A DNA stretch of 64,000 bases. It comes from Amorphochlora amoebiformis. Lineage: Eukaryota > Cercozoa > Chlorarachniophyceae. The stretch is from positions 1,426,001 to 1,490,000 of the forward strand of contig BAAHQB010000006.1 of the NCBI GenBank assembly GCA_054601695.1, in the 5' to 3' direction. Position numbers and translations under genes: made by a program. Below the pieces are notes generated by a model, which did no database searches, was not told where the DNA came from, and saw only the letters and a program-made list of their open reading frames with translations. Below are positions 31,516 to 64,000 of the stretch, one piece after another; the first letter of the stretch is position 1; every line of letters starts with the position of its first letter.

Positions 31516-31718
31516 GTTATCTATCCGCGATTAGTTACTATTCGGATTGAATATGAACATAGCATAGATATACGAGAGTTATCGATTATGCATGATGTAT
31601 AGGTTCATGTACACTGTACAAAAGTAAATTCTAGTAATTCTTATATGCATTCTCCACTGAGCTGGCTTTGTGCAATATTCTTCGAGTGCTGAGCCAAGCA
31701 ACTAAGGGGCAGCAGAAT

Positions 31719-31925
31719 TTAGTGGTTAAAAGCTTTAATTCTCCAGTGCATTGGACGTAGTAGATCGAGATAGGTATTTCCATCCCCATCCTTTGCAAAC
31801 GGATCAATCCCGCGTTGCAGGAGAGAGTTGAAAACCTAAACGAATAGAGACCATCAGAAAGGATTAGGATGTGTGAAAATCTACACGAATAGATTTTTTT
31901 ATTTTGTCACATTCATAGCATATGC

Positions 31926-31964
<39 letters not shown>

Positions 31965-32259
31965 TATTTATGTATATTATATATATATATATATATAATA
32001 TCAAAGAGAGAAAGGATATATATATATATATATGTATAGATAATATAAAATAATATTTCTACATATATACATATATACATATACATACATATATATATAT
32101 ATATATATGATGTAAAGAAAAAGGATAAGTATATAACATCAAGTCAATGTACACCTACTTATATACATATATATATGTATATATATATGTATATGTATAT
32201 ATATGTATATATTATATATATATATATGTACATATATGTATGTATATATATATATAAAT

Positions 32260-32306
<47 letters not shown>

Positions 32307-32391
32307 AATACAAATATAGATAGAGAGATAGATAGTATAAATACACATTCTATACCTGCAGATAAAATATAATATAGACAATAGATGGAAT

Positions 32392-32463
<72 letters not shown>

Positions 32464-32717
32464 GTACAGATATGTATAGAACCATGCGTATAAGTTAATG
32501 TAGCATTGTTAGGGGCAGGGTATAAGAAGGAATAGCATCAATTACATGTCCACACATATAATACTACATTCCCTACACTTCTGCACACACACATACATAT
32601 ATATATGCATATATTTACATGTGTGTATGTATATATATATATATATATATACATATATATAATATAATATGTATGTAAGTATGTATGTATGTATAATATT
32701 TATGTATGTATATGTAT

Positions 32718-32763
<46 letters not shown>

Positions 32764-32795
32764 ACACTATATACATACATGTATATGTGCAAATA

Positions 32796-32838
<43 letters not shown>

Positions 32839-32966
32839 TATGTGTGCATAAAAACATACTTATATATACATATGTGAGATATCTTTACAAAATCTGTATA
32901 CATATGTGAGATATCTTTACAAAATCTGTATACAAAGGTATATTGTGTAAATTATATAAATATATG

Positions 32967-33008
<42 letters not shown>

Positions 33009-33104
33009 CATTGTATATCTTCAAAACAAAATACACATACACAATATACATAACACACTTTTATACATACATAAATATATATATATACATATATATACAT
33101 AGAT

Positions 33105-33144
<40 letters not shown>

Positions 33145-33198
33145 CGCTCTCTAACCTCCAACTCCAACTTTGCTGTTCTCTATTCTCTATATATATGA

Positions 33199-33231
<33 letters not shown>

Positions 33232-33293
33232 CATATAGATATATATATATACATATATATATAAATATATATATATATATATGTATAAATATA

Positions 33294-33346
<53 letters not shown>

Positions 33347-33378
33347 GTATATAAACGCACACGTGTATATATATACAT

Positions 33379-33440
<62 letters not shown>

Positions 33441-33453
33441 CACATATATATAT

Positions 33454-33486
<33 letters not shown>

Positions 33487-33589
33487 TTACATCATTGAGC
33501 TTTCTTCTTTACATGTAAATTATTCTTATTTATATGTTTATGACATGTATATATGTACGCATACATATATATGTATATATATATATATA

Positions 33590-33644
<55 letters not shown>

Positions 33645-34658
33645 ACATATTGTATTTGAAACCTCATTGTAAACCACTCCTGGCCAACTCTTCTCGGATG
33701 CAAGCAGGTGAACCAAATTTTGTTTCTGTAGTGTTATTTATAATTTTGGGTAGATAAATTGTATCGGTTATATTTTTTTAACCTTTTCGTTCAGAACTGT
33801 AATGTCAGCCTTCTTCTCGAGCAAGAGTTCGCACGTCTCAGGAAGTCCAAGTGTGACGGCTCGTTGGATTGGCGTGAACCCCTAGGATAAGATCAAATTG
33901 AGTGAATTACACAGGGACATACTGAGCTTCTACCCCATCTTGATGATTCACGGAGCACTTTGCTTGAACAAGCAGCTGTAAAAGCAACTGTCAGTGACTA
34001 ATCCTAGAATCTATAGTTTAATCCACTACCTCTATAACCTCCTTCTTGCTCTGATCGCATGCCAGAGGAAGCTCATCTACGTTCGACTGGGGACGTTACA
34101 TTTATTTCAAGGGTTATGAATTCTTTCGATTAACCATTCACCTCTTTAAGACCGCTGGTACTCTTCTCATCGTCATTGCAGTTACCCTCAGTGGGTTTTT
34201 CCTTCATCTTGTGCTCACTCATAAGTTTTTTAGCTCTTTCAGCCTCCTTATCTCCCGCAATAGCTATGGATAACATATTCCTCCCATTGTGGGTTTTCAG
34301 CTCTGCCTTGTTCGATAGTAACTCCTGCAATGCATCAAAAGGTTGGCCCGGATGCTCAGTACCGGTTAGTATCTACCCTTACTGCAGTCGAATGCCCCAA
34401 ACTCACCGCGAGCTCAAGGGGTAAGATTGCAGAAGGAGCTAATTCTTCGTCAACGATCCCAGGCTTCTCTGTAAAGGCTAAACGGATCTATTACGCACGA
34501 ACACTTCTCAGGGATAATCAGCATTATAAAAAGCGAGCTCCAACCAGCTCGACGTCCGACTGTAAAATCCCTTGCTGGAGAATATGCTTGGCAGACTTTT
34601 TTTCAGGCGCCCTAGTTTTCAGTTCGTGAGGGGCAACGTGCACAACAGCACAACCCAT
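31719..34658 (-). CDS. Ankyrin-repeat protein with Met-Gly-Cys N-terminus
   Basis: Exons 34545-34658, 34407-34487, 34142-34324, 34030-34086, 33934-33975, 33783-33881, 33663-33725 and 31719-31835 (stop TAA), all phase 0, give 251 residues. Ankyrin repeats are seen as [21 protein letters not shown], then [20 protein letters not shown], then [29 protein letters not shown] and [20 protein letters not shown]. Such repeats bind partner proteins. The start MGCAVV resembles N-myristoylation plus palmitoylation sites, suggesting membrane attachment (inference). The middle exon adds a Lys/Glu-rich insert. The fifth exon could start 12 nt earlier, at a second in-phase AG. The gene is divergent from the flippase, and its only long intron is the last (about 1.8 kb of TA repeats). 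Confidence 0.87.
32852..32935. repeat. About 39-bp tandem duplication in the last ankyrin-gene intron
   Basis: CATATGTGAGATATCTTTAC followed by AAAATCTGTATA occurs twice in direct succession. Confidence 0.9.
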
Positions 34659-34806
34659 CGTCAGACGAGTGTGACCAAGGCCGCGCCTTCGGACTTACAC
34701 GTGTTATCGTCATAACCCGTTATTACCCGTATTTGCTGGTACTATCGGTCTACACACTTTCGGAATGACTGCCGCACCCTGAAGACTTCCCTTTGCCTCC
34801 AGTTCC
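34659..34806. promoter_or_regulatory. Compact divergent promoter region (ankyrin gene / P4-ATPase)
   Basis: Only 148 bp lie between the two start codons. There are no microsatellites. The stretch includes AACCCGTTATTACCCG, which resembles part of the group B SINEs. No core element can be named with confidence. Confidence 0.45.

Positions 34807-64000
<29,194 letters not shown>

Larger units (their letters stand above)
28684..31718. other. TA-rich region after the VWA-like exons; possible unassigned exons
   Basis: This is mostly TA and TG microsatellite (28740-29580, 29660-29930, 30240-30960), with a duplicated 80-bp block (29582/29729), an unassigned coding-like stretch (29925-30240) and a CTAG-rich tract (31095-31515). 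A short segment at 30965-30997 has both an AG before it and GTATGT after it and may be an exon. The rest of the VWA-like gene probably lies here. Confidence 0.4.

Overview
The window is nuclear DNA of an intron-dense eukaryote. Almost all long open frames are translations of TA/CA/GA microsatellites. The real genes become visible only when short exons (12-372 nt, one of 1,027 nt) bounded by GT..AG introns are joined in phase. The standard genetic code fits every exon. A TTAGGG-type array (3767-3822), a RasGAP gene and very high intron density suggest a protist rather than a plant or bacterium. The lineage cannot be fixed from this sequence alone.

Five genes can be supported. (1) 1619-7518, plus: a Ras GTPase-activating protein with a long proline-rich tail, about 752 aa, 11 exons. 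(2) 8455-27818, minus: ubiquitin-activating enzyme E1 (UBA1 type), 1,017 aa, 44 exons, complete from start to stop with every phase consistent. (3) 28041-28683, plus: the 5' part of a gene with a von Willebrand A-like (DxSGSM) motif; its 3' end is unresolved. (4) 31719-34658, minus: an ankyrin-repeat protein of 251 aa, 8 exons, starting Met-Gly-Cys. (5) 34807-62020, plus: a P4-type phospholipid flippase ATPase, about 1,284 aa, 48 exons. Genes 2/3 and 4/5 are divergent pairs with 222 bp and 148 bp between start codons. Genes 1/2, and apparently 3/4, converge.

Introns carry most of the sequence. Most late introns are filled with (TA)n and related repeats.

Eight tRNA-derived SINE-like elements, in three groups, sit in introns of the E1 and flippase genes beside TA tracts. 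Several begin TTGTTA and end TAACAA. Many introns hold short tandem duplications, and five of these copy the edge of a real exon together with its splice site.

The most striking large-scale pattern is that windows of about 2.2-2.7 kb around every gene start (roughly 900-3080, 26390-28760 and 33660-36310) lack long TA tracts, and introns there are mostly short. Further out, TA tracts occur in most introns. Other notable features are a near-perfect 315-bp palindrome at the left edge, three CTAG-rich intergenic tracts, a probable GC-AG intron, and a run of C28, T43 and over 400 nt of GT at the right edge. I did not find a clearly new multi-gene system; the genes have housekeeping or signalling roles and no evident shared pathway.
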